Assembly: GCA_023423415.1 (NCBI GenBank)
Contig: JAFAFP010000152.1
Location: 1 to 29,605, forward strand
Origin: Pseudomonadota bacterium
GTDB taxonomy: Bacteria > Pseudomonadota > Alphaproteobacteria > Rhizobiales > Xanthobacteraceae
Length of the DNA: 29,605 nucleotides
Direction of reading: 5' to 3'
Shown here: in pieces, positions 15,677 through 24,135 of the stretch
Numbering within the stretch: position 1 is the stretch's first letter
Layout of the letters: every line of letters starts with the position of its first letter
Notes under the pieces: model-generated
What the model saw: the letters and a program-made list of their open reading frames with translations, nothing else
Database searches by the model: none
Told to the model about the DNA's origin: nothing
Program-made: the position numbers and the translations under genes

Positions 15677-17863
15677 TTACGCGACTTTCGCAGTGACGCC
15701 GCCACGCAGCGCCGTTGCTGCACCCAAGACAGAATCACCCGCAAGTTCAGAGAGCTTCTCGACGTCCAGGATCAGCGCAACGCTGCCGTTGCCGAGGATC
15801 GTGGCCGCCGCCACACCCGGCACAGGTCCATAGCTTTCCTCAATGCTCTTCACGACCACCTGTTGATGTCCGCAAAGTTCGTCAGCGACGAGACCGAGCC
15901 GCGTTCCTTCGCCGGCATCGGTAATGAGCACGACGCTCTCACCGGACAGCTCCGATGACGAGGAAATATCGAGCAGATCGCCAAGATAGACGAGCGGCAC
16001 CAATTCGCCGCGCAACTGCAGCATCCCCCGCGTGCCGACGAGATTGTTGATATACGACCGCGGCGGCCGCAGACATTCGACGATCGCCGACATCGGCATG
16101 ACATAAGTCTCGCGACCGACCTTGATCACCATGCCGTCCATGACGGCGAGGGTCAGCGGTAGCGAGAATTGGATCGTCATGCCCTTGCCGCGCACGGAAC
16201 TCAGAGACAGGCGTCCACCGATTTCCTGAATGTTGGTGCGCACCACGTCCATACCGACGCCACGACCGGAAATGTCGGAGATGGTCTCGGCGGTCGAGAA
16301 GCCAGGCATCATGATGAGATTGTTGATCTCATCCTCCGTGAGTGACGCATCGAGCGCGACCAGCCCCTTTTCGCGCGCCTTGTTCAGCACACGCTCGGTA
16401 TTGATGCCGGCGCCGTCGTCACTCACTTCAATCACAATGCGGCTGCCGCGATGGCCGGCCGAGAGACGGATGGTTCCTTCTTCGCTCTTGCCTGCCGCAA
16501 GACGTGCAGCCGGTGCTTCGACGCCATGATCCACCGAGTTACGGATGATATGCGTCAGCGGATCGCTGAGACGCTCGATGATCGAACGGTCCACTTCCGT
16601 CGTCTCACCCGACACTTCCAGACGGACCTTCTTGCCGACCTTCGTCGCCACCTCGCGCACAAGGCGCGGCATACGCTGGAACACCGTGCCCACCGCCTGC
16701 GCCCGCATGGACATGAGGCCGTCTTTCAGCTCGCGCGTGTGATGGACGACTTCGTCAAGAATCTGCGAAAGGCGATCGCTTACACCCTCTGGCAGATCGT
16801 GCACGATCTGTCCGAGCATGGCTTGCGCAATCACCAGTTCGCCGACCATGTTCACAACACGGTCGATCTTCTCCAGCTCGATGCGCGTCGTGGTCGCAGC
16901 CGGCTTTGCAGCGCGGGTCTGTCCCTTCGGCTCGGACGCCTCAGCAGCGGGCGCCGAAGCCGGCTGTGGAGCCGGAGGAGGCGTCTCGCGTTCGAACGCG
17001 ATCGGCTCCATCACGGCTTCGGTGAGGTTCGGGCTATTGTCGAGCGGCTGCAAAGGCGGCGCAGCGATTGCGACTTCGGGCACACCATTGAAGGATTCGG
17101 TCGGTTCAAATCCACCCAGTTCCGTGATGCTCACCATGCAGTCGCAAGCAAACTCAAAGACCTCCTCAACCTGCGCCTTGGATGACGTTGATCGCAGCGT
17201 GCCTGTCCATGCGATGTAGGGCGCATCCGGTTGCAGCGAGGCGAGATCAGGCAGCCCTTCACTGTTCGTCTGCAGTTCAAGTTCACCGAGCTGGCGCAAC
17301 TGCCGGATGAGAAGGAGCGGATCGGTTCCGTTCTTCAACATGTCGGGCTGCGGGGTGAACGAAATCTCGTAAGTATGCGTGACGTCACTGTCTTCGGCCA
17401 TCGCGTCAAACATGACAGGGACAAACTCGATGTCGTCGAAATCCGCCGGCGCCGCCTCTTCCTCCGCGGCACCGCCGTCCTGCCCGATCAACCGCTCCAG
17501 CATCTGCCGGCACTCGCTTCCGAAGCCGCCCGGAATGGCTTCACCAGCACGCGAGAACTGCACCAGATCGGACAGGATGTCGCTCGCCATCAGCAGGACG
17601 TCGAGAACGTCGGTCGTTGCCGCCAGATCGCCCCGCCGGACCGCATCCAGCGTCGTTTCAAACACATGAGCGAATTCGACGAGGCCCTCAAAGCCGAAAA
17701 TGCCAGCGCCGCCTTTCACGGAGTGAACAGCGCGGAACACCGCATTGACGGTATCGTCGGCGCCGAGGCCATCACGGATATCGCTCAGCCCTTGCTCGAT
17801 CTGCTGCATCCCTTCGGAACATTCGTCGAAGAAGGTGTGCTTCAGTTGCTCCAAACTCGCCAT
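15677..17863 (-). CDS. cheA: CheA chemotaxis histidine kinase
   Basis: The 728-residue product has the CheA domain order. P1 has the phosphorylated His47 in FRAVHSVKGGAG. A P2-like region at about 150-270 precedes a Pro/Ala-rich linker. P3, the dimerisation domain, contains RIELEKIDRVVNMVGELV. The P4 kinase domain has the N box HIIRNSVDHGVE, the DDGAGI box and SGRGVGMDVV. P5 is CheW-like and occupies the last 130 residues. It autophosphorylates in response to receptors and passes phosphate to CheY and CheB. It is encoded mid-operon, 25 bases after the STAS-receiver gene. No obvious defect is visible in the catalytic motifs. Confidence 0.96.
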   Translation of the reverse strand: MASLEQLKHTFFDECSEGMQQIEQGLSDIRDGLGADDTVNAVFRAVHSVKGGAGIFGFEGLVEFAHVFETTLDAVRRGDLAATTDVLDVLLMASDILSDLVQFSRAGEAIPGGFGSECRQMLERLIGQDGGAAEEEAAPADFDDIEFVPVMFDAMAEDSDVTHTYEISFTPQPDMLKNGTDPLLLIRQLRQLGELELQTNSEGLPDLASLQPDAPYIAWTGTLRSTSSKAQVEEVFEFACDCMVSITELGGFEPTESFNGVPEVAIAAPPLQPLDNSPNLTEAVMEPIAFERETPPPAPQPASAPAAEASEPKGQTRAAKPAATTTRIELEKIDRVVNMVGELVIAQAMLGQIVHDLPEGVSDRLSQILDEVVHHTRELKDGLMSMRAQAVGTVFQRMPRLVREVATKVGKKVRLEVSGETTEVDRSIIERLSDPLTHIIRNSVDHGVEAPAARLAAGKSEEGTIRLSAGHRGSRIVIEVSDDGAGINTERVLNKAREKGLVALDASLTEDEINNLIMMPGFSTAETISDISGRGVGMDVVRTNIQEIGGRLSLSSVRGKGMTIQFSLPLTLAVMDGMVIKVGRETYVMPMSAIVECLRPPRSYINNLVGTRGMLQLRGELVPLVYLGDLLDISSSSELSGESVVLITDAGEGTRLGLVADELCGHQQVVVKSIEESYGPVPGVAAATILGNGSVALILDVEKLSELAGDSVLGAATALRGGVTAKVA

Positions 17864-17888
17864 CGGTTCTATTCCTTCGTTCGGAGAT

Positions 17889-18578
17889 TCAGCAAGCGAC
17901 CTTGCGGACGGTTTCGACCAGACGGTCCGGATCGAACGGCTTCACCAGCCATCCGGTGGCGCCGACATCCCTGCCCATCTTCTTCTTCTCGATCTCGCTT
18001 TCGGTTGTCAGCACCAGGATCGGCGTCGTCTGGTGCTCCGGCCGCATGCGCAGCTGGCGCACCACCTCGTAGCCATCCATGCGCGGCATGTTGATGTCGG
18101 TGATGACGACATCGACCTTTTCTTTTTCGAGCATGTCGATGCCGTCCTGACCATCGACTGCCTGAATGACGTCAAAGCCCGCGTCAGCCAGCGTCAACAT
18201 GAGCATGTCACGCATCGTCTTGGAGTCGTCGATCGTCAGGATCCGAAGGCTCATATCCCCTCCATCCGAAGCAGCCGGCATCTCGATGTATGGTGCCGCC
18301 GGTGGCGCCTCTTCAATTCTCATGGGCTCTGGCTGAAGTTCGGCGCTCGCGACCAACTCCAGACCGAGCGTTTCAAACGCTTCCATAAAAGCCGACGACG
18401 GACTGTGCACAGTCGCTCCGCTGCGCGTCGCCGCCAGAATGACCTGCATGCAAGGAAAGGACACCACGTCCACGGCCGACGCATCGATCTGCAAGCGCCC
18501 GGCGACGTTGAGTTCCCGCAATATGGACTCGTGGAGGCTCGCGGCGGCGGCGAAGTCCAATACGTTTGGCAACTTCAT
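17889..18578 (-). CDS. STAS-receiver fusion; may also yield a free CheY from an internal start
   Basis: The 229-residue frame joins a STAS-like domain (about 1-78, IDASAVDVVSFPCMQVILAA) to a CheY-type receiver (about 110-229). The receiver has DD at 117-118, phosphoacceptor Asp161 (ITDINMPRMDG) and Lys213 (LVKPF). An ATG at 18254 (Met109, MSLRILTIDDSKT) is preceded by GGAGGGG at ideal distance and would give a 121-residue stand-alone CheY. In related bacteria, as I recall, the STAS protein and this CheY are separate overlapping genes. This may be an in-frame fusion, or two products from one frame. The ATG at 18578 also has a ribosome-binding site. The gene lies between cheB and cheA. Confidence 0.85.
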   Translation of the reverse strand: MKLPNVLDFAAAASLHESILRELNVAGRLQIDASAVDVVSFPCMQVILAATRSGATVHSPSSAFMEAFETLGLELVASAELQPEPMRIEEAPPAAPYIEMPAASDGGDMSLRILTIDDSKTMRDMLMLTLADAGFDVIQAVDGQDGIDMLEKEKVDVVITDINMPRMDGYEVVRQLRMRPEHQTTPILVLTTESEIEKKKMGRDVGATGWLVKPFDPDRLVETVRKVAC

Positions 18579-18638
18579 GACCGTCCCATCCTTCTATTCG
18601 TCAATGGTAAATGCATATTGAGATTCCGTGCATGACAA

Positions 18639-19715
18639 TCAGCTAGCCGACGCTGCGCGATGCGGGCGGGATGCATCCGCATCCTCACAAGCATCCAGAA
18701 TGGCGTCGGCGATATTAATCAGAGAACATTGACGCATGACGCCGCCGCGCTCGAACGCGACATGCGGCATGCCGTAGATCAGCGAGGAGGCCTCATCCTG
18801 CCCAATCGTGCGGGCACCGGCGTGGCGCATCTCCAGCATTCCTTCGGCGCCGTCCTTGCCCATGCCGGTGAGAATGACACCAATTGCAGACCGGCCGATA
18901 ACACGAGCGATCGATCTGAACAGCACATCCACGGATGGGCGATGGCCGGTGACGGCGGGGCCATCGTTCAGACTGCAGCGATATTCGAGGCCCTGCCGCA
19001 CAATCTCCAGATGATGCGATCCCGGCGCGATGTAAACGTGACCAGGCTCGATCACCTCGTTATGGACAGCTTCTGACACTTTCATCGGACATTCGCGATT
19101 GAGCCGCTGCGCAAAGGCCGCCGTGAAGCGCGGTGGCATATGCTGCGTCACGAGAATGGGCGGACAATCGGCCGGCAGGTGCATCAAAACGACTTTCAAC
19201 GCCTCGACGCCGCCCGTCGAAGCACCGATGGCAACAATCTTGCCACTCGCGCGGACAGAGCGCACAGCACGCTTTGGCGCCGCCGCGGGTGCAGTGGGGC
19301 GCGAGCGGATACGAGTGCGCGCCGCGGCCTTCACTTTCGCTTGCAATTCGGCGGCAAGCGCCGGCATCGCATGAGCCGCATCGTTGGACGGCTTGGCAAT
19401 GAAATCGACGGCACCGATTTCAAGCGCCTCGAGCGTCACATCGGCTCCCGCCTGGGTCAGCGTCGAAATCATGATCACGGGCATCGGCCGCAGCGTCATG
19501 ATCTTTCGCAGGAAGGTGATGCCGTCCATATTCGGCATCTCGACGTCGAGCGTCACCACATCAGGATTCAGCGCCTTGATGCGCTCGCGTGCGATCAGCG
19601 GATCGCCGGCCGTGCCGACCACCTCAATCTCCGGATCGTCCGACAGTAGCGACGAGATCAACTGACGGATCAGCGCCGAGTCATCGACAACGAGAACGCG
19701 TACGGGCTTGCCCAT
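18639..19715 (-). CDS. cheB: CheB chemotaxis methylesterase/glutamine deamidase
   Basis: The 358-residue product has an N-terminal receiver (VRVLVVDDSALIRQ, phosphoacceptor Asp57 in VTLDVEMP), a basic Ala/Arg/Pro linker at about 128-156 and a C-terminal methylesterase domain. The catalytic triad is visible: Ser166 (GASTGG), His192 (QHMPPRFT) and Asp288 (GMGKDGA). It removes methyl groups from receptors when phosphorylated by CheA, opposing CheR for adaptation. It follows cheD by nine bases in the same operon. All conserved residues are in place. Confidence 0.96.
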   Translation of the reverse strand: MGKPVRVLVVDDSALIRQLISSLLSDDPEIEVVGTAGDPLIARERIKALNPDVVTLDVEMPNMDGITFLRKIMTLRPMPVIMISTLTQAGADVTLEALEIGAVDFIAKPSNDAAHAMPALAAELQAKVKAAARTRIRSRPTAPAAAPKRAVRSVRASGKIVAIGASTGGVEALKVVLMHLPADCPPILVTQHMPPRFTAAFAQRLNRECPMKVSEAVHNEVIEPGHVYIAPGSHHLEIVRQGLEYRCSLNDGPAVTGHRPSVDVLFRSIARVIGRSAIGVILTGMGKDGAEGMLEMRHAGARTIGQDEASSLIYGMPHVAFERGGVMRQCSLINIADAILDACEDADASRPHRAASAS

Positions 19716-19724
19716 GATCTGTCC

Positions 19725-20369
19725 CTAATTATCGAACAGTTCGATTTCGCCAGCGGGCGCGCGCGACGACAGGCGTTGCGCGTGCTCCAATTCCTCACGC
19801 ATGACAGCACCGGACGCATCGCGGCCAAGCAACCGCCGCACCACCTTGCCGTCGGCAGGCGAATAGTGGATGCGCCGAGGAAAGCGACCACCGAGGTCCT
19901 GAGCAACACATCGCAACCGTTCGGCTTCAACATATCGCAAGGCGAATTCGGCGTTACCGGTGCCGACCGCGATGTTGCTATCGGTTACGTTGCCGCCGCC
20001 GAACAGCTTGATCTCAAGAGAATCGCGCGAGCAACCGGCCTTCAGCAGTTCGTTGATCAGCTTCTCCATCGCGAAGTTGCCGAAGCGCGTGGACTGCGCA
20101 TCCTTGCCCCAGCCGCCAGAGCGGCCTTGCGGCAGCATGAAGTGATTCATCCCGCCGATGCCAATACGCGGATCCCGGATGCACGCGGCTACGCAGGAGC
20201 CAAGCACCGTGACAAGCGTCTCCTCGGGATTGGCGGTGATGTAGAATTCGCCGGGAAAGATCTTCACCATCCAGGTATTGGTCGCAGCGTCGAAGATCCG
20301 TCGGGTGCTGACACCGCCAATTTCGCCGTCAAACTTGCCTGCATCCATGCGGGCCGCCGCTGCACTCAT
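19725..20369 (-). CDS. cheD: CheD chemoreceptor glutamine deamidase
   Basis: The product is 214 residues from the ATG at 20369. Conserved CheD motifs are LVTVLGSCVAACI with the catalytic Cys, GIGGMNHFMLP with the catalytic His, and KLFGGGNV. CheD deamidates receptor glutamines and in some bacteria interacts with CheC. I prefer the ATG at 20369 over a GTG one codon earlier because GGAGGA lies seven bases before it. It also shares one base with the cheR stop (TGATG), indicating translational coupling. Confidence 0.93.
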   Translation of the reverse strand: MSAAAARMDAGKFDGEIGGVSTRRIFDAATNTWMVKIFPGEFYITANPEETLVTVLGSCVAACIRDPRIGIGGMNHFMLPQGRSGGWGKDAQSTRFGNFAMEKLINELLKAGCSRDSLEIKLFGGGNVTDSNIAVGTGNAEFALRYVEAERLRCVAQDLGGRFPRRIHYSPADGKVVRRLLGRDASGAVMREELEHAQRLSSRAPAGEIELFDN

Positions 20370-21247
20370 CACGGCTTCCTCCGGTAGGTCGTACGCCCGA
20401 CAAGCTGAAGCTCAGGATGAGTTCCGTGGAACGATTCCGAATGGCCGATATAGAGCCAGCCGCCCGGCTTGATGCTCTGGATGAAGCGATCGATCAGATT
20501 GGTTTTGGTCGCCGCATCGAAATAGATCATCACGTTGCGACAGAAGATTGCGTCGAACTTTCCCTGGAACGGCCAGCGGTCCATCAGATTGAGTTGCCGG
20601 AACGCAATGAGCGAGCGCAGCTCTTCAGTCGCGAAGACCGAGCTGGAATTCCGATTGCGGTCTGCGGGCTGGAAATAGTCGCGGTATTGGCGCGGGATAT
20701 CGTCCATCCCCTTGGCCGGGTATTCACCGGCTGCGGCCTTCTTCAGAACTTCGGTATCGATGTCGGTCGCAAGAATGCGAACGTCGAAACGGTCGATCTG
20801 ACGCATCTCCCGCCGCAGAACTGCGGCGATGCTATATGGCTCCTCGCCGGTCGAGCAGCCGGCGGACCAGACGCGAAACCGCCCACCATTCCTGTGCGCA
20901 TCCGCTACGAATGGCTGCACCACGTGCCGGCCCAGATGTTCGAAGTGGTGCGACTCGCGGAAGAACCGCGTCAGGTTCGTGGAAATGGCGTTGATGAAGT
21001 TTTCCCGCTCGGGCGGATTTTCCGCAAGATAAGCCCGATAGTCGCGAAAGCTGTTCAATCGCAAAGCGCGCAATCGTCGGGAAACCCGCGTGTAAACGAG
21101 ATTGCGCTTGCTGTCGGAGAGTGCAATCCCGGCATATTCGTAAGCGAGTTGCACCAGGCTACGAAAATCCAGATCGGAGAAAACGAATTCTCTTTCCGGT
21201 TCTTCGACCGTAATTTCACGAACCACGCTATGCACAGATCGCGACAT
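20369..21247 (-). CDS. cheR: CheR chemoreceptor methyltransferase
   Basis: The 292-residue product has the N-terminal helical CheR domain (about 25-85) and the SAM-binding methyltransferase domain. The latter has the signature VWSAGCSTGEEPYS, the acidic RILATDIDTEVL strand, FDAIFCRNVMIYF and GGWLYIGHSESF. CheR methylates glutamates of chemoreceptors for adaptation. An N-terminal extension of about 20 residues precedes the domain. The gene overlaps cheD by one base and is separated from cheW by 138 bases that contain a strong hairpin. Confidence 0.95.
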   Translation of the reverse strand: MSRSVHSVVREITVEEPEREFVFSDLDFRSLVQLAYEYAGIALSDSKRNLVYTRVSRRLRALRLNSFRDYRAYLAENPPERENFINAISTNLTRFFRESHHFEHLGRHVVQPFVADAHRNGGRFRVWSAGCSTGEEPYSIAAVLRREMRQIDRFDVRILATDIDTEVLKKAAAGEYPAKGMDDIPRQYRDYFQPADRNRNSSSVFATEELRSLIAFRQLNLMDRWPFQGKFDAIFCRNVMIYFDAATKTNLIDRFIQSIKPGGWLYIGHSESFHGTHPELQLVGRTTYRRKP

Positions 21248-21322
21248 GAATTCCCTAAGAGCTTTTGCGACGGTTTCTTATTGTGGCGGGCAAGATTGTC
21301 TCGAAGGCTTTGCGCACGCCAG

Positions 21323-21350
21323 CATAGCGACGATCTGGATCGTCGCTATG
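21323..21350. promoter_or_regulatory. Perfect 13-bp hairpin between cheW and cheR
   Basis: CATAGCGACGATC (21323-21335) and GATCGTCGCTATG (21338-21350) are exact inverted copies around a 2-base centre. It lies 27 bases from the cheW stop. No T-run follows on the minus strand, so simple termination is unlikely. It could protect or process the cheW message, or bind a dimeric protein as DNA. Confidence 0.6.
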
Positions 21351-21385
21351 GGATGGATTTGCTCGGGCGCCGGCATTGCGCGCGA

Positions 21386-21937
21386 TTAGTTCGTCAACGG
21401 ACGCTCCGCGTCGCCGACGACCGGCAATGACAGAAGATTCTGGAGATCGATGAGCGCAATCATCGACGTCTCGACCGTCACCAGCCCCGAGAGAAAATCG
21501 ATGCGGGAGGCCTGCGCGATCTTCGGCACCGGCTGGACCTGCGCCACGTCGAACGAGACGATGTCCAGAACGCGGTCAGCCAACAAACCGACGACACGCG
21601 CGCCGACCTGCACGATGATGACCACGTGAATGGGAGTGGCTTCCGTCAGTCCCTGTCCGAACCGGCATCGCAGATCGATGATGGGAACGATGGCGCCGCG
21701 AAGATTGAGCACACCGCGCACCGATTCCGGCTGCCGCGGGAGGTGGGTGATGTCGGACCAGCCCTTGATTTCGCGGACGGCCATGATGTCGACGCCGTAT
21801 TGATCGTCGCCAATGGCAAAGCTGATGATTTGCGTCGGGATCGATGCCGCGCGGGCGGCGCCAGCATGGTCCAAGGCTCCTGGATTTGGAAGCTCGGGGG
21901 CCGCTTCGGGCCGGGCTGAACTGAGATTCATCTGCAT
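21386..21937 (-). CDS. cheW: CheW chemotaxis coupling protein
   Basis: The product is up to 183 residues. The CheW beta-fold starts at about residue 36 (IISFAIGDDQYGVDIMAVRE) and includes RGVLNLRGAIVPIIDLR and GLLADRVLDIVSF. It bridges receptors and CheA in the signalling array. A 35-residue Ala/Pro-rich N-terminus precedes the domain. Two near ATGs (21937 and 21931) are possible; CAGGT sits better spaced for 21931. It appears to be the first gene of the operon, with about 170 bases to the LysR gene upstream. Confidence 0.93.
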   Translation of the reverse strand: MQMNLSSARPEAAPELPNPGALDHAGAARAASIPTQIISFAIGDDQYGVDIMAVREIKGWSDITHLPRQPESVRGVLNLRGAIVPIIDLRCRFGQGLTEATPIHVVIIVQVGARVVGLLADRVLDIVSFDVAQVQPVPKIAQASRIDFLSGLVTVETSMIALIDLQNLLSLPVVGDAERPLTN

Positions 21938-22110
21938 GACCTGTTGCTCATGGCCCCTTTCGAAGCCAAACCGATGAACCGGCCTGCAAGACAGCTCGAA
22001 GAAGTGTCCGGACTAAGGTACCGATTCCAATTGAGGAAATTCGATTAAAACCCTTAGCATTGGGTTAATTGCAGCCTTGCTGCTGTTAATCTTGTTGCTC
22101 GGCTTCATCA
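21938..22110 (-). promoter_or_regulatory. Probable promoter region of the chemotaxis operon
   Basis: The operon's first gene, cheW, follows this 173-base gap. A small hairpin, AACCC (22049-22053) and GGGTT (22062-22066), is followed by TTAA on the minus strand and could weakly terminate the LysR transcript. The AT-rich stretch at 22025-22085 probably contains the promoter. No unambiguous sigma-factor hexamers were identified. Confidence 0.35.
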
Positions 22111-23010
22111 TCAACCAGAGCGAGCGAAGCGGCGTCGGAGAAACTCGGCCAATGCCTCGACACGAGCGGGCCGCGGGCCGCCAGGCGGCATGACGAGATG
22201 CAGCGCGATCGTGGGAAGCGACCAGTCGCTCATCACAGCGACGAGCGTCTTCGCTGCGAGCTCGTCGCGCACCAGAAATTCCGGCTGCACCGCAAGACCG
22301 TAACCTGCAAGCAGCGCTGGCATCAGTGCATCGGCATTGTTCGCGCGTAACGGACCGGATGCGCGCACAGAGACCTCTTCTCCGTCCTTGTTTCGGAAAC
22401 GCCAGATGTCCGGTGCAGGAAGATAGGCATAGCCAAGACACACATGGTTTTGCAGATCGCGTGGATGCTTTGGCTCACCGCGCGACTTCAAATAGGACGG
22501 CGCCGCAACCAGCACGCGCGGTACCGTGCAGAGACGACGCGCCAGCAGCGATGAATCCGGCAACGCCGCGATGCGCAACGCCATGTCGAAACCGTCGCCG
22601 ATCAGATCGACGACATCATCGCTCAGATGCAGATCGACCGATACCTCGGCGCACTCGGCGAAAAAATCCGGTAGCGCCGGCGCGATTTCGCGAAGTCCGA
22701 ACGACATTGGCGCCGCAAGCCTTACAAGACCGCGCGGGACAGCAGATTGCGCACGGGCTTCGCTCTCGGCGGCTTCCGCTTCCGCCAGCATGCGCGACGC
22801 GCGCTCAAGAAGACTGCGGCCAGCATCGGTCAGGGCCAGGCGGCGCGAAGTCCGGTTGAACAGCCGCGCGCCGAGCCGTTCCTCCAGCCGGCCGACCGCT
22901 TTCGAGATCGTGGGTTTGGACAAACCCAAATCATCCGCCGCCGCTGCGAAGGACCGCAGCTCGGCCACTTTGGCGAAGATCGCCAGCCCTTCAAGATCCG
23001 GAAGCATCAT
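22111..23010 (-). CDS. LysR family transcriptional regulator
   Basis: The 299-residue product has the usual LysR layout. The N-terminal winged helix-turn-helix occupies residues 1-60 (SFAAAADDLGLSKPTISKAV, then RLFNRTSRRLALTDAG). A linker helix and a periplasmic-binding-protein-like effector domain from about residue 90 follow. It is divergent from an MhqO-like dioxygenase gene, and by the usual LysR pattern it probably controls that gene in response to an aromatic or quinone effector. Met1 and Met2 are adjacent codons; either could start. The intergenic region holds a good candidate operator. Confidence 0.92.
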   Translation of the reverse strand: MMLPDLEGLAIFAKVAELRSFAAAADDLGLSKPTISKAVGRLEERLGARLFNRTSRRLALTDAGRSLLERASRMLAEAEAAESEARAQSAVPRGLVRLAAPMSFGLREIAPALPDFFAECAEVSVDLHLSDDVVDLIGDGFDMALRIAALPDSSLLARRLCTVPRVLVAAPSYLKSRGEPKHPRDLQNHVCLGYAYLPAPDIWRFRNKDGEEVSVRASGPLRANNADALMPALLAGYGLAVQPEFLVRDELAAKTLVAVMSDWSLPTIALHLVMPPGGPRPARVEALAEFLRRRFARSG

Positions 23011-23018
23011 GAAAAATT

Positions 23019-23037
23019 TGGAAATGATGTATTTCCA
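23019..23037. promoter_or_regulatory. Candidate LysR operator
   Basis: TGGAAAT-GATGT-ATTTCCA is a perfect inverted repeat with 7-base arms in the 114-base gap between the divergent LysR and dioxygenase genes. It lies nine bases outside the regulator start. Size, symmetry and place suit autoregulation and control of the divergent gene. The site is inferred from sequence alone. Confidence 0.55.
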
Positions 23038-23124
23038 TAGTTTCTATTTATTATTCAACGAGGGTCAATACCTTACGGCCATGAATTCGGCGCCACCAAT
23101 AGCGCCTTGCCATGGAGGGGCATC

Positions 23125-24069
23125 ATGACCGCCAAGACCAACAGACACGGCATTCACCACGTCACTGCCATTGCCGGCCCAGCGAAGCGCAACCTCGACT
23201 TCTATACGCGCACGCTCGACCTGCGGCTGGTGAAGAAGACCGTAAACTTCGACGATCCCGGCACCTATCACTTCTACTTCGGTGACGAAGCCGGATCACC
23301 CGGCACCATCCTGACCTTCTTCCCGTGGGAGCATGTTGCACCCGGCCGCCTTGGCGTCGGCGAAACGCAGGAGACGGTCTTCCGGGTGCCGGAAGGTTCG
23401 ATCGGCTACTGGGCGCAGCGCTTCGTCGAGAAAGGCGTGGCGCATGACGCGCCGGCCCGCCGCTTCGGTGAGAGCATCATCTCGTTCCGCGATCCCGACG
23501 GAATGCGGCTGGCGATCATCGGCGTGCCGGGGATCGAAAGCGAACCGGCCTGGACCGGCAGCGATGTTCCTACGGAATTCGCGATCCGCGGCTTCCACAG
23601 CGTCAACCTGCTGCTGAAGGATGCTGCGCCGACCGGAGCGATCCTGACCGACGTGCTCGGCTTCACCGAGATCGGACGTGAGGAAAGTCTCGTCCGCTTC
23701 AAGGCGGGCGATACCGCGATCGGCGGCATCGTCGATATCCATGTCGCCGGCTCATTCCTGCCCGGACACATGGGCGGTGGATCGGTACACCACATCGCGT
23801 TCCGCGCCGCCGACGATGAGGAAGAGCTGGCGATGGCGAAGAAGCTTGCGGAGAACCACGGCCTCCAAACCACGGAGCAGCGGGACCGCAACTACTTCCG
23901 GTCGGTCTACTTTCGCGAACCCGGACACGTGCTGTTCGAGATCGCAACCGATGTACCGGGCTTTGCCATCGACGAGCCCCTGGCTTCGCTGGGCCAATCG
24001 CTGAAGCTGCCGCCGGAATACGAAGGGCAACGGGCGAAGATCGAACAGGTCCTGCCCGCCGTCGCCTGA
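23125..24069 (+). CDS. mhqO: MhqO-like ring-cleaving dioxygenase (glyoxalase/VOC fold)
   Basis: The product is 314 residues from the ATG at 23125, which has GGAGGGG four bases upstream; a TTG at 23107 is less likely. It contains two paired glyoxalase/extradiol modules. GIHHVT (His11/12), SVHHIAF (His222/223) and VLFEIATD (Glu272) match the metal-binding residues expected in PcpA/LinE/MhqO-type hydroquinone dioxygenases. These Fe(II) enzymes open para-dihydroxylated rings and in Bacillus protect against 2-methylhydroquinone. The next gene is an MhqD-like hydrolase and the divergent gene a LysR regulator, so a detoxification role is likely. The natural substrate in this organism is unknown. Confidence 0.87.
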   Translation: MTAKTNRHGIHHVTAIAGPAKRNLDFYTRTLDLRLVKKTVNFDDPGTYHFYFGDEAGSPGTILTFFPWEHVAPGRLGVGETQETVFRVPEGSIGYWAQRFVEKGVAHDAPARRFGESIISFRDPDGMRLAIIGVPGIESEPAWTGSDVPTEFAIRGFHSVNLLLKDAAPTGAILTDVLGFTEIGREESLVRFKAGDTAIGGIVDIHVAGSFLPGHMGGGSVHHIAFRAADDEEELAMAKKLAENHGLQTTEQRDRNYFRSVYFREPGHVLFEIATDVPGFAIDEPLASLGQSLKLPPEYEGQRAKIEQVLPAVA

Positions 24070-24135
24070 CGGCACAAACAAGTCTTCTCCCGCAATCGCG
24101 CGGGGGGAGCACTCTTTCATACAATGAGGTCTGCC

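Noticed and set aside
17745..18635. A 296-codon plus-strand open frame
   Set aside because: It is antisense to the start of cheA and the STAS-receiver gene and shows shadow-type composition.
20417..21430. A 337-codon plus-strand open frame
   Set aside because: It is antisense to cheR and the end of cheW; no domain is seen.
22013..22441. A 142-codon minus-strand frame
   Set aside because: It overlaps the LysR gene in another frame and its tail runs into the cheW upstream region without protein features.
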